Origin: Hofstenia miamia
Lineage: Eukaryota; Xenacoelomorpha; Acoela
Length of the DNA: 64,000 bases
Direction: 5' to 3'
Assembly: GCA_004352715.1 (NCBI GenBank)
Contig: SCFE01000103.1
Coordinates: forward strand, 1,274,876-1,338,875
The position numbers were made by a program, and so were the translations under genes. Position 1 is the stretch's first letter. The number at the start of each line of letters is the position of its first letter. Shown here piece after piece: positions 26,801-37,381 of the stretch. The notes under the pieces are model-generated. The model was given only the letters and a program-made list of their open reading frames with translations, was not told the origin of the DNA and did no database searches.

Positions 26801-28131
26801 CCCTAAATTCATTGTGCAAAGTCAATAAATGAAAATTCATTATTTTGTATCTTAAAGTAAATCAAAGTCTTGTATTCAATCGATTAATTTAAAACTAATA
26901 AAAAAATTATCAGATAATTGCATATCAAGTTTTAATGGAATATTATGAAGAAGGATGCCCACTGGGGAAATGATATTTATAACAAACTCCACCCAAAAAA
27001 TTCCATAACAACTCTAAATCCATATGGTGATTTTAATTCAAGTGTTCTTTGTATTTATTTTACATAATAGCGATTTTCAAAACCCATTATTTTCATCTAC
27101 GAGATATACATTAGAAACGCCATCATATGTATTACAGAAAGAATATTTCCAATAAATAATTGGACAAAAAATTATATTGAACAATTTTAAATGTCACTAG
27201 AATAAATGTAAGGTTAGATTTTGGGCTTTCTTTAAATAACTGAAATCTGAAAATACATTACGACTAGACCAACGTGAACGTGTATTTGTCTGTTTATATT
27301 AGTTGCTTAAAACTCATTATTCTCAAAATCGTTATTGCGTTGCAGTGCTTAAGTAAAAATATTTACATTGAAAGTGAATATCTTTTTTCAATTTTAAATT
27401 TCACACAAATCATTACAATTTTATAAAAACGTTGTCTATTTTTGTATTTAATTCAATGTATCGCCATCTACCGAAATAATACAATTAATAATTTTTCAAC
27501 AAAAATAGCCATTAAATTTCAATCTAACAGAAACGTATTTCAAGCAAACTAAAAATAAAATTTGATAAGTGCAAAACGGAATATTTCATAAATATGAAAA
27601 TGTTTAATTATGTCCTTCTGAGACCCTAAAAGAGACAAGTACCGTTCGAAGTTCAATTTTTTACATTAATATAATGAATATGAATCAATAATAAAAAAAA
27701 TTCTAACAATTTAATTTTTTTTATTTTCGAATTTTTAATTGTATCATATATGATGCATTTCCGTTGAACATAATGCGAAAAATTTATAAAAGCAGGAAAT
27801 GTATTAGAAAAATTTGATCGCCATTATGTTTCTTCAGCAGCGGCACATTTGTAATCAACAAATGACTTCTTTCTTTTGGTTGTGTTTATAATCCAAAATA
27901 ATGTTTCCTGCTGAATTTTCTGTTCCGTTATTGATTTCTTTATGACAATATTGTCTTAAAAATAAAATGTTTATTTCCAAACTTCATATAGCCACAAATT
28001 TTGTAAAGCATCCAATATTTGCGAAATTTCCAAATTGTTGACATATTTGATGACCTTATTAAATGATAACAAAAAGTTTGGAATTTTTACTTCAAGAGAT
28101 AAAATAAAGATGGGGACTCCATACTGGAAAA
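23866..28131. other. Gene-free AT-rich stretch
   Basis: No exon with recognisable product or paired splice signals. Only the 38-bp tandem repeat at 25206-25281 stands out. Confidence 0.5.
25206..25281. repeat. Perfect 38-bp tandem duplication
   Basis: The 38-bp unit at 25206-25243, beginning AAGAAATTTCTTATTC, is repeated without change at 25244-25281. It is recent or maintained. Nothing else marks the locus. Confidence 0.95.
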
Positions 28132-28633
28132 TGTGCTAGCGCAATGCTAGCTACATTGCGTTTAAAAATTTTTTTGCTAATTTTTATAAATTTAATTTTT
28201 TTAAGGTTTAAGTAATAAGCATAATACTATTTATCTGTATTATCTTAGATTTTATTCTATAAATATAGGTGGCCATCTATTATTATCTTTTTGTTGAGAG
28301 AAAACACTAGCGCATCACTAGCTAAAACAACTAGTGTAGAAATCTTAATGAAGAAAGACTATGATAAATAAAATTTTTTTTGATATTATGCAGTCAAGTA
28401 TTAAATGACATTTGACTTCTCAATCAATATTATAGTTGTAATTGTGAATATAAAATTTGCATAAGAATAATTTATGCAAAAGTGTAGTACTAGCTTAAAA
28501 TTATTTCAAACCTACTAAAGCTCTCTTTGACTTTCTGCTTTATCGCAATACCTTGAAAAAATTACTTCACAATCGAGTCAAAATTGAAATATTTAATTTA
28601 AATTGTTTATTGGCAGAGTGATTACCACATTGT

Positions 28634-28696
28634 TATTTAACTATGTTTTCTATTGTTTTTCTTTATTAATTTATTATTGAATGAAATCAGGTCATT

Positions 28697-28737
<41 letters not shown>

Positions 28738-28777
28738 TATATTAAATTTTGATGGACTACGAACATTCTCAATAATN

Positions 28778-28809
<32 letters not shown>

Positions 28810-28928
28810 CTAATATATTAAATTGTGATGGACTACGAACATTCTTAATAATACTTACTTCATTAAGTGGATATAAATATAATATAGCCTCTTAAGAGGC
28901 GATACGATATTGAACATCAATTGTTAAC
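28634..28928. repeat. Duplicated segment: mariner 3' end plus flank (copy 2)
   Basis: Second copy of the segment at 20318-20556. Here a (TA)n tract and the 45 bp after it are themselves repeated across a single n (28732-28776 and 28809-28853), with two or three differences. After the shared GATATTGAACATCAATT the sequence joins the exon fragment of the TSP1/PAN-like family. Confidence 0.85.
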
Positions 28929-29123
28929 AGCGTACGAAATGAAAGGTACACGAATTGAACACAGAATTCTTGGTGTTGCCTGTGAGGGAAGTGCTGACCA
29001 ACAACTGTATTGTGGTGATACTACCTACGTTGACTACACAACTCCTGTAATTTATGCAAAGTCACTTTCACATGATTCTATGCTATCTGGTCCTCTTGAA
29101 ATATCTTATTGTTTTGATGTAAT
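28929..29123 (+). pseudogene. Captured 195-bp exon fragment of the TSP1/PAN-like gene
   Basis: From GAAATGAAAGGTACACGAAT to TATTGTTTTGATGTAA this is nearly identical (a handful of changes) to 35914-36105 in exon 3 of gene 1. It encodes the end of the first TSP1 repeat (ACEGSADQQLYCGD) and the start of the next module (GPLEISYCFDV). It lacks the CSWGEWSKW start, an acceptor site and all downstream modules, and runs into a stop at 29203. GTTAAC occurs on both sides (28923-28928 and 29124-29129). The related locus at 20545-20575 has only one GTTAAC and no fragment. Confidence 0.85.
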
Positions 29124-29784
29124 GTTAACTAAATCAATAGTACATAATAAATACAAAGCCATAATATTGTATAATATTATGGAGTTTCAATGCTACCAAG
29201 TTTGAGTTTGCAATGATTATTGAGTTTGACTATGCTTATTTATGAGCGTGTATTGCATGTGTTCATTTGTTGAGTGCAGGGTTTTACATGCTGTGCAAAG
29301 CAATTGTTTCTGCTGCTAATAAAAAATTTTAATACAATGAAGAGGGTTTGTGGAAGAATGCATTAGGTGATATTAATTTGATTAATTCCTAAAACCTGCA
29401 TTAAAATATAAGTGCAAAAAACGCTAGCGTCACAAGCACAAACATCGCTAGCGCCCAAAAGCTAGTGTCGCTAGCACAAACAAACGTCCAAAAAGCGGTA
29501 GCATGTATTCTAGACAATCGTTAGCATATTTTTGAGTGGGTCTGGCCAAATCCTCATGTTAATAGCATAATCCTATCAAAATTAATAAAGGTTGTGCACA
29601 AAAGACATAAAAAACCGAGGCTTTTCGGGCAAAGAGGCCTTTATTAGCTGGAAATTTAATTTTAATTAAATGTTTGTATATGTGATTGCAAACCTCTAGT
29701 AGTTATATTAAAATAAATTAATAAATACATTTTGGGTCAGGAGGACCTTATAAAATACTCTGATAAGTTTAGAATTTTAGTAGT

Positions 29785-29840
29785 GCATCCGTTAGTGAAT
29801 TATATTGTAAATAGCAATAACCTTAGTTTGTATATGTATA

Positions 29841-29877
<37 letters not shown>

Positions 29878-29993
29878 ATTTANNNNNNNNNNNNNNNNNN
29901 NNNNNNNNNNNNNNNNNNNNNNNNNNNNNNNNNGCATCCGTTAGTGAATTATATTGTAAATAGCAATAACCTTAGTTTGTATATGTATATATT

Positions 29994-30004
<11 letters not shown>
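29785..30004. repeat. About 70-bp direct duplication across a scaffold gap
   Basis: GCATCCGTTAGTGAATTATA and the following 50 bp, ending in (TA)n, occur on both sides of the gap 29883-29933. This is probably an unmerged contig-end overlap. Confidence 0.85.
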
Positions 30005-30024
<20 letters not shown>

Positions 30025-30027
30025 GTG

Positions 30028-30065
<38 letters not shown>

Positions 30066-30433
30066 GCCCCCAGCGAGTTGACATTTTTAGATTCGAGTTG
30101 AGTTCGAGTCAAGTTGGAAACCTAACTCGATTGTTCGAGTCGAGTTACAATTATATTTAGACTTATTATTCTCGGTAGGCTAAGCTATATATAACTATGC
30201 TACCTTAAATAAATGTAGGTAAAAGATACAACATGTGAAACTAAATTAGAGAAACCATTCCTGAAGACTTACAATTTGGGGCAAATTATAAAATTTGTTG
30301 GGTTCTTCGACATTATAGGTAATCATGGACGAAAAATAGATGAAATTGAAGCAAATATCGAGTTGAGTTCGAGTACTCGAAATGTCGAGTTGAGTTTTTG
30401 GCCCTCGAGTTGAGTTCGAGTACTCGCAGGGCC
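30066..30433. mobile_element. Putative MITE with clustered CGAGTTGAGTTCGAG motifs
   Basis: The left end reads GCCCCCAGCGAGTTGAC, and the right end read inward GGCCCTGCGAGTACTCG. Inside both ends the motif TCGAGTTGAGTTCGAGT is repeated (about 30092-30150 and 30358-30425). Terminal repeats plus subterminal motif clusters are typical of hAT-like non-autonomous elements. Both flanks are (TA)n, so the target duplication is unreadable. It sits about 425 bp upstream of gene 1. Confidence 0.5.
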
Positions 30434-30560
30434 TTAATATATATATATATATATATNNNNNNNNNNNNNNNNNNNNNNNNNNNNNNNNNNNNNNNNNNNN
30501 NNNNNNNNNNNNNNNNNNNNNNNNNNNNNNNNNNNNNNNNNNNNNNNNNNNNNCAGGGCC

Positions 30561-30597
<37 letters not shown>

Positions 30598-30784
30598 TTC
30601 AGGAACTCGTAATGGGAAGCGACCATATATTGTACATTTAATTCTAAGCCTGCCTATAAATATATTTTTCAAATCTTTGGTCAAAATAAGATCGCAGCTG
30701 TATATTGAATTAGTCTAATAAAAGACAAACATTCGATTGTAAAATGGCTTCCTGATTGTCGGGTTCCTCTTTGAAAAGCTTCTG

Positions 30785-30857
30785 CAGGAAGTTATAAATA
30801 ATGTTTTGCATGAAATGCAATTTGTATCGAACGAATGTCAAAATTTCTCCTGAAGAA
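30785..30857 (+). promoter_or_regulatory. Conserved 5' leader of gene 1
   Basis: CAGGAAGTTATAAATAATG lies 73 bp before the start codon. Gene 2 has CAGGAAGTCATGAATAATG 65 bp before its own start (63104). The similarity continues through CGAACGAATGTCAAAATTTCTC, matched by CGAACATCCACATTTCTC. The TATAAAT in gene 1 could be a core promoter element, but only the conservation between the paralogues is directly seen. Confidence 0.45.
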
Positions 30858-31142
30858 ATGCTTTGCCTAATAACATTTCTTTATTCTACATTGACAATTG
30901 CATTTGCGTGCATTAAATCCAAATATAAATTAACCAATGTTAGCAATCATACCCTCATCACTTCACCTGATTATTTTCAGGCTTTCACTGGTGTTTCTGA
31001 ACTACAATGCCAATTTCATTGCGATGGGGAAAACTTTTGTGTTGGCTATCACCTGTGTTCTAATATCTGCTTTCTGTATGGATTGGATATCATTGGCGGT
31101 GTCAAATCATTTAAATACAAAACTGATTGCTTTTTCAAAACG
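30858..31142 (+). CDS. Gene 1 exon 1: signal peptide and PAN/apple-like module of a secreted TSP1 protein
   Basis: Encodes 95 residues. The chosen start is the ATG before LCLITFLYSTLTIAFAC, a hydrophobic signal peptide. An upstream in-frame ATG at 30801 would add 19 residues that are not conserved in gene 2. Residues 22-95 hold TSPDYFQAFTGVSELQCQFH, then C....F..GYHLCSNICFLYG and a terminal DCFFK. The Cys spacing (CxxxC, then C...C, then C) suggests a PAN/apple-like fold, a family that binds proteins or sugars. This assignment is tentative. The exon ends in phase 0 at AAAACG before the donor GTGAGA. The 41-bp intron 31143-31183 follows, ending in a TTTTTTTTAG acceptor. The paralogue at 63169 has exactly the same exon length. 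Confidence 0.8.
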
Positions 31143-31183
31143 GTGAGACAATTTTATATATTTTTTGTTTAAATTTTTTTTAG

Positions 31184-31220
31184 AAAAACAAATTATACGT
31201 TGAAGCCATCTTAGTTCCAG
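31184..31220 (+). CDS. Gene 1 exon 2: 37-bp linker exon
   Basis: Lies between the acceptor TTTTTTTTAG and the donor GTATGT. Read in phase 0 after exon 1 it gives KNKLYVEAILVP plus one base, so it ends in phase 1. Exon 3 at 35867 begins GT-TGT-AGT-TGG and needs exactly one preceding base, giving G-C-S-W, so the junction works. Gene 2 has a 37-bp equivalent (KNQIYAYAILVQ) with the same splice sites and phase, which strongly supports this exon although it is far too short to be found as an ORF. Confidence 0.75.
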
Positions 31221-31720
31221 GTATGTAGTTAATTTTGCTACATTCTCTCGTATTATAATTTCAAGGTATTCATTCTTAGTTAATATCAATGACTATATTT
31301 TGTTTGAATCCTTGGCTAAAATAATGCAATTGAAGAGTAACATCTTCCTTTTTTGTAGTGTCTTTAACTTTCAAACAATAGCTCATTGCGTAAATATTTT
31401 TACTGTTAAAATACGTCAATTAAGGACAGATTTAAAAAATGTATCAGCTTTATATATACCAATATATTTTTGTGTAAGATAAGCCTGAATGATTGGGAAA
31501 GTCGAGAAAATGCTTCAATGCTTATTTTCATCAAAAAACTAAGTCAGTCTTCCAAAAATGTAAAAATTCCGTTTTTAAAAAATTACATTCAATTTTGTTC
31601 ATGAATTTGAGTCTAAATATGTTTGCAAGTGGTTGTGAATACATAGAAAAATGAGATATCAAAGAATTGGCTGACAACTGGACGAAGACGTTAGAGCTAT
31701 GATACCGCCTTTAAGATGTC

Positions 31721-32080
31721 CATAGGTACACGTACTCGCCGTACCCATCAATGTCTTACCCGTACTCACCCGAATATGTTCAATTTCAAGAAGTAATTTT
31801 ACTCTAAGGTAGTGCTGGTCGGGTAAATCATTTTTGAAAACTCACCGCGGCTACTTGGTGAGCACAATTATTATCAGGTGCAAGTGGGTATGAGTAAACA
31901 TATTTCCATTCTACATTATGCCATTATAAATAAGATTTTTTTCAAGACATATAAATTATAATTAAAATATTAAACTTGAATTACTTTCGAAATTATATTA
32001 AGAATTTTTATATTTGATAGCTGTAAAGCAAATTTCACTTTCACGTACGAGTAGAATATTTCGAGTACGTGTGGTTACTG
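31721..32080. mobile_element. Putative hAT-like MITE with CGTACTCG motifs
   Basis: The left end is CATAGGTACACGTACTCG; the right end read inward is CAGTAACCACACGTACTCGA. Inside lie further copies such as CCGTACTCACCCG and GGTATGAGTA. The right end closes with CTG, as in hAT elements, but flanking octamers do not match, so no target duplication is shown. It lies in intron 2 of gene 1. Confidence 0.45.
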
Positions 32081-32143
32081 GGAAAGAAAGCATTTTTTGA
32101 CAAGCATGTGCGGCCATAAGATTCAAGCTTCCCAATAAACAAT

Positions 32144-32300
32144 GAAACGTTTAGAAGATGTTCTTACATTACGTTTAGATGGTCATTTGAAGACGTTTTA
32201 CAACATCATTTCTTGGACACTAGATGGCATTCAGTAACATTTAGAAATAATGTTTTACAAAACGTTTAGAAGACGTACATTAAGACGTTTTACAACATTA
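32144..32300. repeat. Degenerate short repeats of AACGTTTAGAAGACGT / ACGTTTTACAACAT
   Basis: AAACGTTTAGAAGATGT, ACGTTTAGATGGTCATTTGA, GACGTTTTACAACATCATT, AAACGTTTAGAAGACGTACA and GACGTTTTACAACATTA follow each other over about 160 bp. They look like a decayed tandem array with a unit near 60-130 bp. No coding potential. Confidence 0.6.
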
Positions 32301-33547
32301 TAAGGATTTTTTATTGTGTTCAAGCTTAAAACTGTTTCATATACAGCTTAAAGAAAAAACATTAAAATGTGCAACTGCTAATACATTTAAAATACTAAAC
32401 ATTAAACACTACCTCCTACACAACCAACTAGAGCCTAAAATTGTTGTTTGAGAAAATTCTATTCTAAAGATAAATGAACAATAATCTATAAACTCCATTT
32501 TTTTATTTGCATTCAAAACTCTACTTCAGTCTTCACTTATTTACAAAGCTCATTTAAATATGAGTTTATGCATTCCGAAAAGAGCTTCCCTAATAAGATT
32601 AATTTTACAACACATTCTTTCAACAATTTACTCATTATTTTTTTACCCATTCCACGGGTTGTTGTGCTTTTAAGATTAATAGAAGACTCCCATAAATTCT
32701 TATAGAAAAATATGGAAAATTGAAAATCAGCTCCTTAAATTCTATGTTATTTAAAGGAATAAATGATTCCATTCATTTATTGACACGAGATTATTTTCCA
32801 CTTCTATTTATGCCAATGAAGATCTAATTGAAAATGACTTCTAGGAACATATAATTAGGCTCTTCAATGTTGCTTGCAATTGCATTTCATTTATACCTTC
32901 TATTCATACATTTTCTACATTTACCCACCGCTACCTACAAGAATCGTTTTTCGATCAAAGCCGATATCCTAGATATAATATTGTCTTTCTTCAAACATCA
33001 TCCATATTGTAGACATTGTACCGTCATATTTACGCAAAATTTGTAAGTAAAAAGTATTTTTAAGGCCTTCTTAATAATTTGCTAGTGTTCGCACCCCACT
33101 TTAAGTTATCTTGTAGAAGGACACCAAGGAACAACACTTCTGCTTTCCTCGAAAAAGTGAGCTGACCGACTGTTATCTACAGGGGTGGTTGCTAATAATT
33201 CATAAACGATACCGTTAACCCTTTATAGTTTTTTGGCTACAGGATCATGCCATATTAGTCGTGCTCCAGTTTAATGTTTCCTGTGCATTTGCTTGAGTTG
33301 AAAGCAGGTTACCAAAAACTGGTCTCATCTGCAAAATTGAAACAATTATCAAAGTTTTTCAAGAAATCGTTAATAAACAACACACATAAACAGGATCCAA
33401 ATTTGGTGACTTGTGGAACACTAGCCTTAATTGTTTTCCAACCAGGAAATATCTTATCTGTTATTTCACACAATGCCAACAATCACGGAGAAATGAATAT
33501 ATCCACTTGCACGTTCTATCTCTTACACCGATTTCCAGTAAACTATC

Positions 33548-33600
33548 CAGAGTCGCACCCAGAGGGGATGGGGGAACTAGGGAACGTCAACAGAGCAGAG
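33548..33600. repeat. Solitary hAT-like terminal sequence
   Basis: CAGAGTCGCACCCAGAGGGG followed by ATGGGG is related (19 of 26) to the end of the MITE at 23689-23857. I found no matching second end or octamer duplication, so this is probably a truncated copy inside intron 2. Confidence 0.35.
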
Positions 33601-33850
33601 ATGCTTCCATTCTTCATGAAATGTTTGAATATAGCAATCATAGTACATATATAGTAAGTATTTGAGCTCTCTACCGCATGGGTAATCAATATTAAAAATG
33701 TACTGAATTGTAAATAAATGGGTTTCGCATGATTCATGCCTGTCAAAGATTGGGCCCAAGTTATTGGGTGGATTTACTAAGGGATAAGAAGGGAAGAATG
33801 TAATGTAAAGTGAAACAAATTAAAGACTGTTGTGTCATTTATTAAAATTA

Positions 33851-33887
<37 letters not shown>

Positions 33888-33891
<4 letters not shown>

Positions 33892-34278
33892 GGTATCAAC
33901 CAAACAGTACAATGAATGTACGGACGCCTTAAGAAAGGGTTGTTGGGAAACTTGTTTACCGTTGTACCAAGCCTAGTTAACCNNNNNNNNNNNNNNNNNN
34001 NNNNNNNNNNNNNNNNNNNNNNNNNNNNNNNNNNNNNNNNNNNNNNNNNNNNNNNNNNNNNNNNNNNNNNNNNNNNNNNNNNNNNNNNNNNNNNNNNNNN
34101 NNNNNNNNNNNNNNNNNNNNNNNNNNNNNNNNNNNNNNNNNNNNNNNNNNNNNNNNNNNNNNNNNNNNNNNATATATATATATAAAAGGTATCAACCAAA
34201 CAGTACAATGAATGTACGGACGCCTTAAGAAAGGGTTGTTGGGAAACTTGTTTACCGTTTTACCAAGCCTAGTTAACC
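33888..34278. repeat. 95-bp direct duplication across a scaffold gap
   Basis: AAAGGTATCAACCAAACAGT through GCCTAGTTAACC occurs at 33888-33982 and again at 34185-34278, differing at about one base, with the gap between. This is most simply an unmerged contig overlap. Confidence 0.9.
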
Positions 34279-35866
34279 ACATTAACTACATCATTTCTCC
34301 TTCTAGGTTGATTATGAAAACGCGTGGAAGAGTTCACAGGACATCCATAGAAGTCGGGTGACTTTCTATTCCTAGTTTATTTGTGAAGAGGCATTATTCC
34401 AGTTAGACATCATCCTACCACAAAAAGGAAATGTTCCCTATTGATCTAGGATCAGTTAACAGGGCAACAGTCTGTGTTCTAAGTTCCCCTGACCTACTGA
34501 ACTACAGAGCACATAAGTGTGTTAACCAAACTTAGCAGCGGCTGTATAGTCGTAGGGAAAAATAATTCACTTTCATTAATTTATATAATGAACATTCATT
34601 ATGCTGGTCCTGTTTGCTACGTTGAAATTTAATTGGAAAAATATGACATCTTTGGTAATCTTGTAAGAATATTATCTAAACCGATGGAGGTTTATCAGGC
34701 ATTTCAAACCACTTATAGAGAGTTTCCATGGGTGATAGTGTCGTGGAACTTTTAGGTATGACATCAAACTTTTTAATTATTTTAATGGATTTTAACCAGG
34801 GTGTGTTAGGGATATAGGACGGCGATAAGTTAGAAAAGTTGGTTTGACGTTCTCAATAGGTACAGCATCAGCTGCTGTAAACGGGGTTGCACACAACTCT
34901 GTTAATGATTGCTTGATTTGCAATTGATCTATGAAAAATCAGTAATATAAATTTTTAACCATAATGCTTTACTTTCAAAATTGATTTTGCAATAAATCAA
35001 CATGCACATTTTTGCAATGATTTCTTCTACATTTATATAATATTAAGAATCCTGTGAAAACTCTATGTCCATCAATACCAAGGATCAATACCAACAAAAT
35101 TATGAGGTATATCACCATTCAAATTTGATTACTTTTGAGGGGGTTTACTACTTCTATGTTTATTTCTTTCAAAATTTAAATGTAGGTCCGTTATGCTCAG
35201 ATTGTGGATCACGGTACAATGAAATTATGCTTTTTCAAGCGAAATTGAATTTTCAATTGGGATTTTGGTTTGGCCGTTATCCAAACGACATTATGTCAAA
35301 TTTACCTGTGAAATTATTCACGCATTTTTTCTCAATAACAGGAATTTTTCAAAATGTAAGTTTAATGATTTGTTAGAAAAATGAAGTGTGGGTATATATG
35401 TATATATGTCGTTAATTACAATCTTTTGACAAGAATTGAAATTAGTGAATAATAAATAACTTTTCAATAATGCAATATGCGCCATGCGAACTATTCCGAT
35501 GAAATATATGCCATTATGTATATCAAATAAAAGCCAAAGTTCTTAGAATCGTTCATTTTACTTATATTCGGATCTTTCGTTGACTTCTTACAAGTACAAC
35601 AGATTTTTAAACTACTTATCATGGTAAAGTTTTGATGTAATGTAATCGGTTCAAAAATTACAAAATGAATTTAAATTCGTGCAGTTCAATATTTGTGTTA
35701 GCATATAATCTGCTCTGAGATAAATTTTACATTTTAAAACAACGACGAAGTTAGTGAATTTCAACTCAAATTTCGAAAACAATGGATGCATGGCCAAGAA
35801 TTGTTTAGTGATTATTACACAGCTAACATATAATTATGAAATCTAACTAAGATTGATGTAATTTAG

Positions 35867-36996
35867 GTTGTAGTTGGGGAGAATGGAGTAAATGGGGTGC
35901 TTGCACTAACAACGAAATGAAACGTACGCGAATTGAACACAGAATTCTTGGTGTTGCCTGTGAGGGAAGTGCTGACCAACAACTGTATTGTGGTGATACT
36001 ACCTACGTTAACTACACAACTCCTGTAATTTATGCAAAGTCACTTTCACATGATTCTATGCTATCTGGTCCTCTGGAAATATCTTATTGTTTTGATGTAA
36101 ATACTGATTATTTCTATGATGCAATGCTGATTAAGATTATTCTGAGAAATGAATTAGGAACATTTACATGTGATGATAGCCTTACATCATATGATTGTAT
36201 ATCACTCGGATCAAACATTGTTGTGCCCTTTGAATTTATCGGGGAGTATGCATACATTACAAAGCAACATTTTGATAGCCTGCCTAAGCGAAGTGTTACA
36301 GAATGTGAGATTAATTGTCATTCAAATACTCACTACAATTCTCTCCAATTAAAATGCAAAGCATGCGACTTTGGCGAATGGAGTCATTGGACAGGATGCA
36401 TGAATAAAATTAAAAGCAGAACTCGTACTGAAAATAGAATTCGTGGTGGGATCTGCTTGGGATCTTTTGAGCAAATATTAATTTGCGGTGCACAAATTTC
36501 ACCTGACTACTCTATTCCACCAGTTTATGGAAATGGAGTGAAAGAAGTGTTTGATGATATTGTGCCTATTGAAATATTCTACTGCTTTGATACTAATGAC
36601 GATTACTACAGCAGTGCTATTTTGGTGAGCATAATCTTGAGAGATCAGTCAGGAAGTTTCATATGCGATTCAAGTTGGGGACAATATGATTGTATATCAT
36701 TTGGATCAAACATTGCGGTGCCATCAGAATATGTTGGTGAATATGCATACATTACAAAGCAGCATCTAGAAAGCTTACCTAAGCAGAGTGTAACCAATTG
36801 TTATATGTCTTGCTATTCAGAAATCTACTACAATGGAATTTTATTAGTATGCCAATCATGTAGTTGGGAGGAATGGAGTGAATGGTCAGCATGCATAAAT
36901 AGGCAAATGCATCGAACACGTAATGATATCAAAATTAATGGGGGCATTTGCACTGGATTGAAAGAACTTGAAATGCTACTCTATCCCTTTGAATAA
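35867..36996 (+). CDS. Gene 1 exon 3: tandem thrombospondin type-1 repeats with an unassigned Cys-rich module
   Basis: Starts after the acceptor TGATGTAATTTAG and continues gene 1 in phase 1; the spliced product would be about 483 residues. Three TSP1 repeats begin GCSWGEWSKWGAC (about residue 109), CDFGEWSHWTGC (274) and CSWEEWSEWSAC (439). Each is followed by RTR and a G..C..G motif as in TSP1 domains. Between them lies a module of about 120 residues with I.YCFD, A.L..IILR, C......YDCIS.GSNI.VP, GEYAYITKQH..SLPK.SVT and closing C...C and C..C. I do not recognise this module. TSP1 repeats usually mediate binding to matrix, glycans or other cell-surface proteins. The frame ends early in LEMLLYPFE because 26 bp present in the duplicate at 39419-39444 are missing near 36977. 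The gene is therefore either truncated or recently inactivated. Confidence 0.8.
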
Positions 36997-37381
36997 TAGA
37001 ATAAGTGCTGTTCAGGATTTCAATCTACGTGCCATATTTCGAATTGAATATTGTTTTTCCAGTGAAAAAGTATTAGTTAATATTATCCTAAGAACTTTGG
37101 ACAGGGAGAGGAGTTGCAATTCTGACATGTTAATGGGTAGTAGATCTAATTGCTTTGAATTCAATGCATTAGTAATTCCTACTCAATTTACAGGAGAATA
37201 TGCATATGTCACATGGGAAAATTTTCTTGATGCAAATGCAATACGTGTTAATAACTGTGTACTAAAATGCCAAAGCTATTCTTTTTATCAGGCAATTGGA
37301 ATTGAATGCAGCCATAGGGAAGATTATACATTCTCGGTTAGTTCGTTGATTGAAGATAAAGAATTTCCTTTTGACTCGTAA
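36968..37381 (+). pseudogene. Out-of-frame tail of gene 1 exon 3 (third Cys-rich module and original C-terminus)
   Basis: After the 26-bp deletion the coding sequence resumes in another frame: YSIPLNNRISAV, then IFRIEYCFSSEKVLVNIILR, C....NCFEFNALVIPTQF and GEYAYVTWENF, ending CVLKCQ..Y.AIGIEC and FPFDS before a TAA at 37379. It is clearly the third copy of the module found twice upstream, followed by the family's natural stop. The sequence is preserved without further stops, so the deletion is recent, or is a sequence or assembly error. No separate promoter or acceptor is evident. Confidence 0.8.

Larger units (their letters stand above)
28132..29478. repeat. Block bounded by inverted TGTGCTAGCG motifs and rich in CTAGC
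   Basis: The left edge carries TGTGCTAGCGCAATGCTAGC; the right edge read inward gives TGTGCTAGCGACACTAGC. More CTAGCG copies lie just inside both edges (28306-28322; 29427-29475). Clustered subterminal motifs in opposite orientation resemble the ends of a large non-autonomous DNA transposon. The block encloses the duplicated mariner 3' end and the captured exon fragment. No target duplication was identified, so the element status is an inference. Confidence 0.35.
31221..35866 (+). other. Gene 1 intron 2 (about 4.6 kb)
   Basis: Runs from GTATGT at 31221 to ATTTAG at 35866. It contains a MITE (31721-32080), short AACGTTT repeats (32144-32300), a hAT-like end at 33548 and a scaffold gap with duplicated ends (33888-34278). 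One internal stretch, 35186-35355, is open (LCSDCGSRYNEIMLFQ...) and has an AG before and GTAAGT after. However, it would enter in phase 1 and leave in phase 0, which breaks the frame into exon 3, so I treat it as unproven. Confidence 0.6.
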
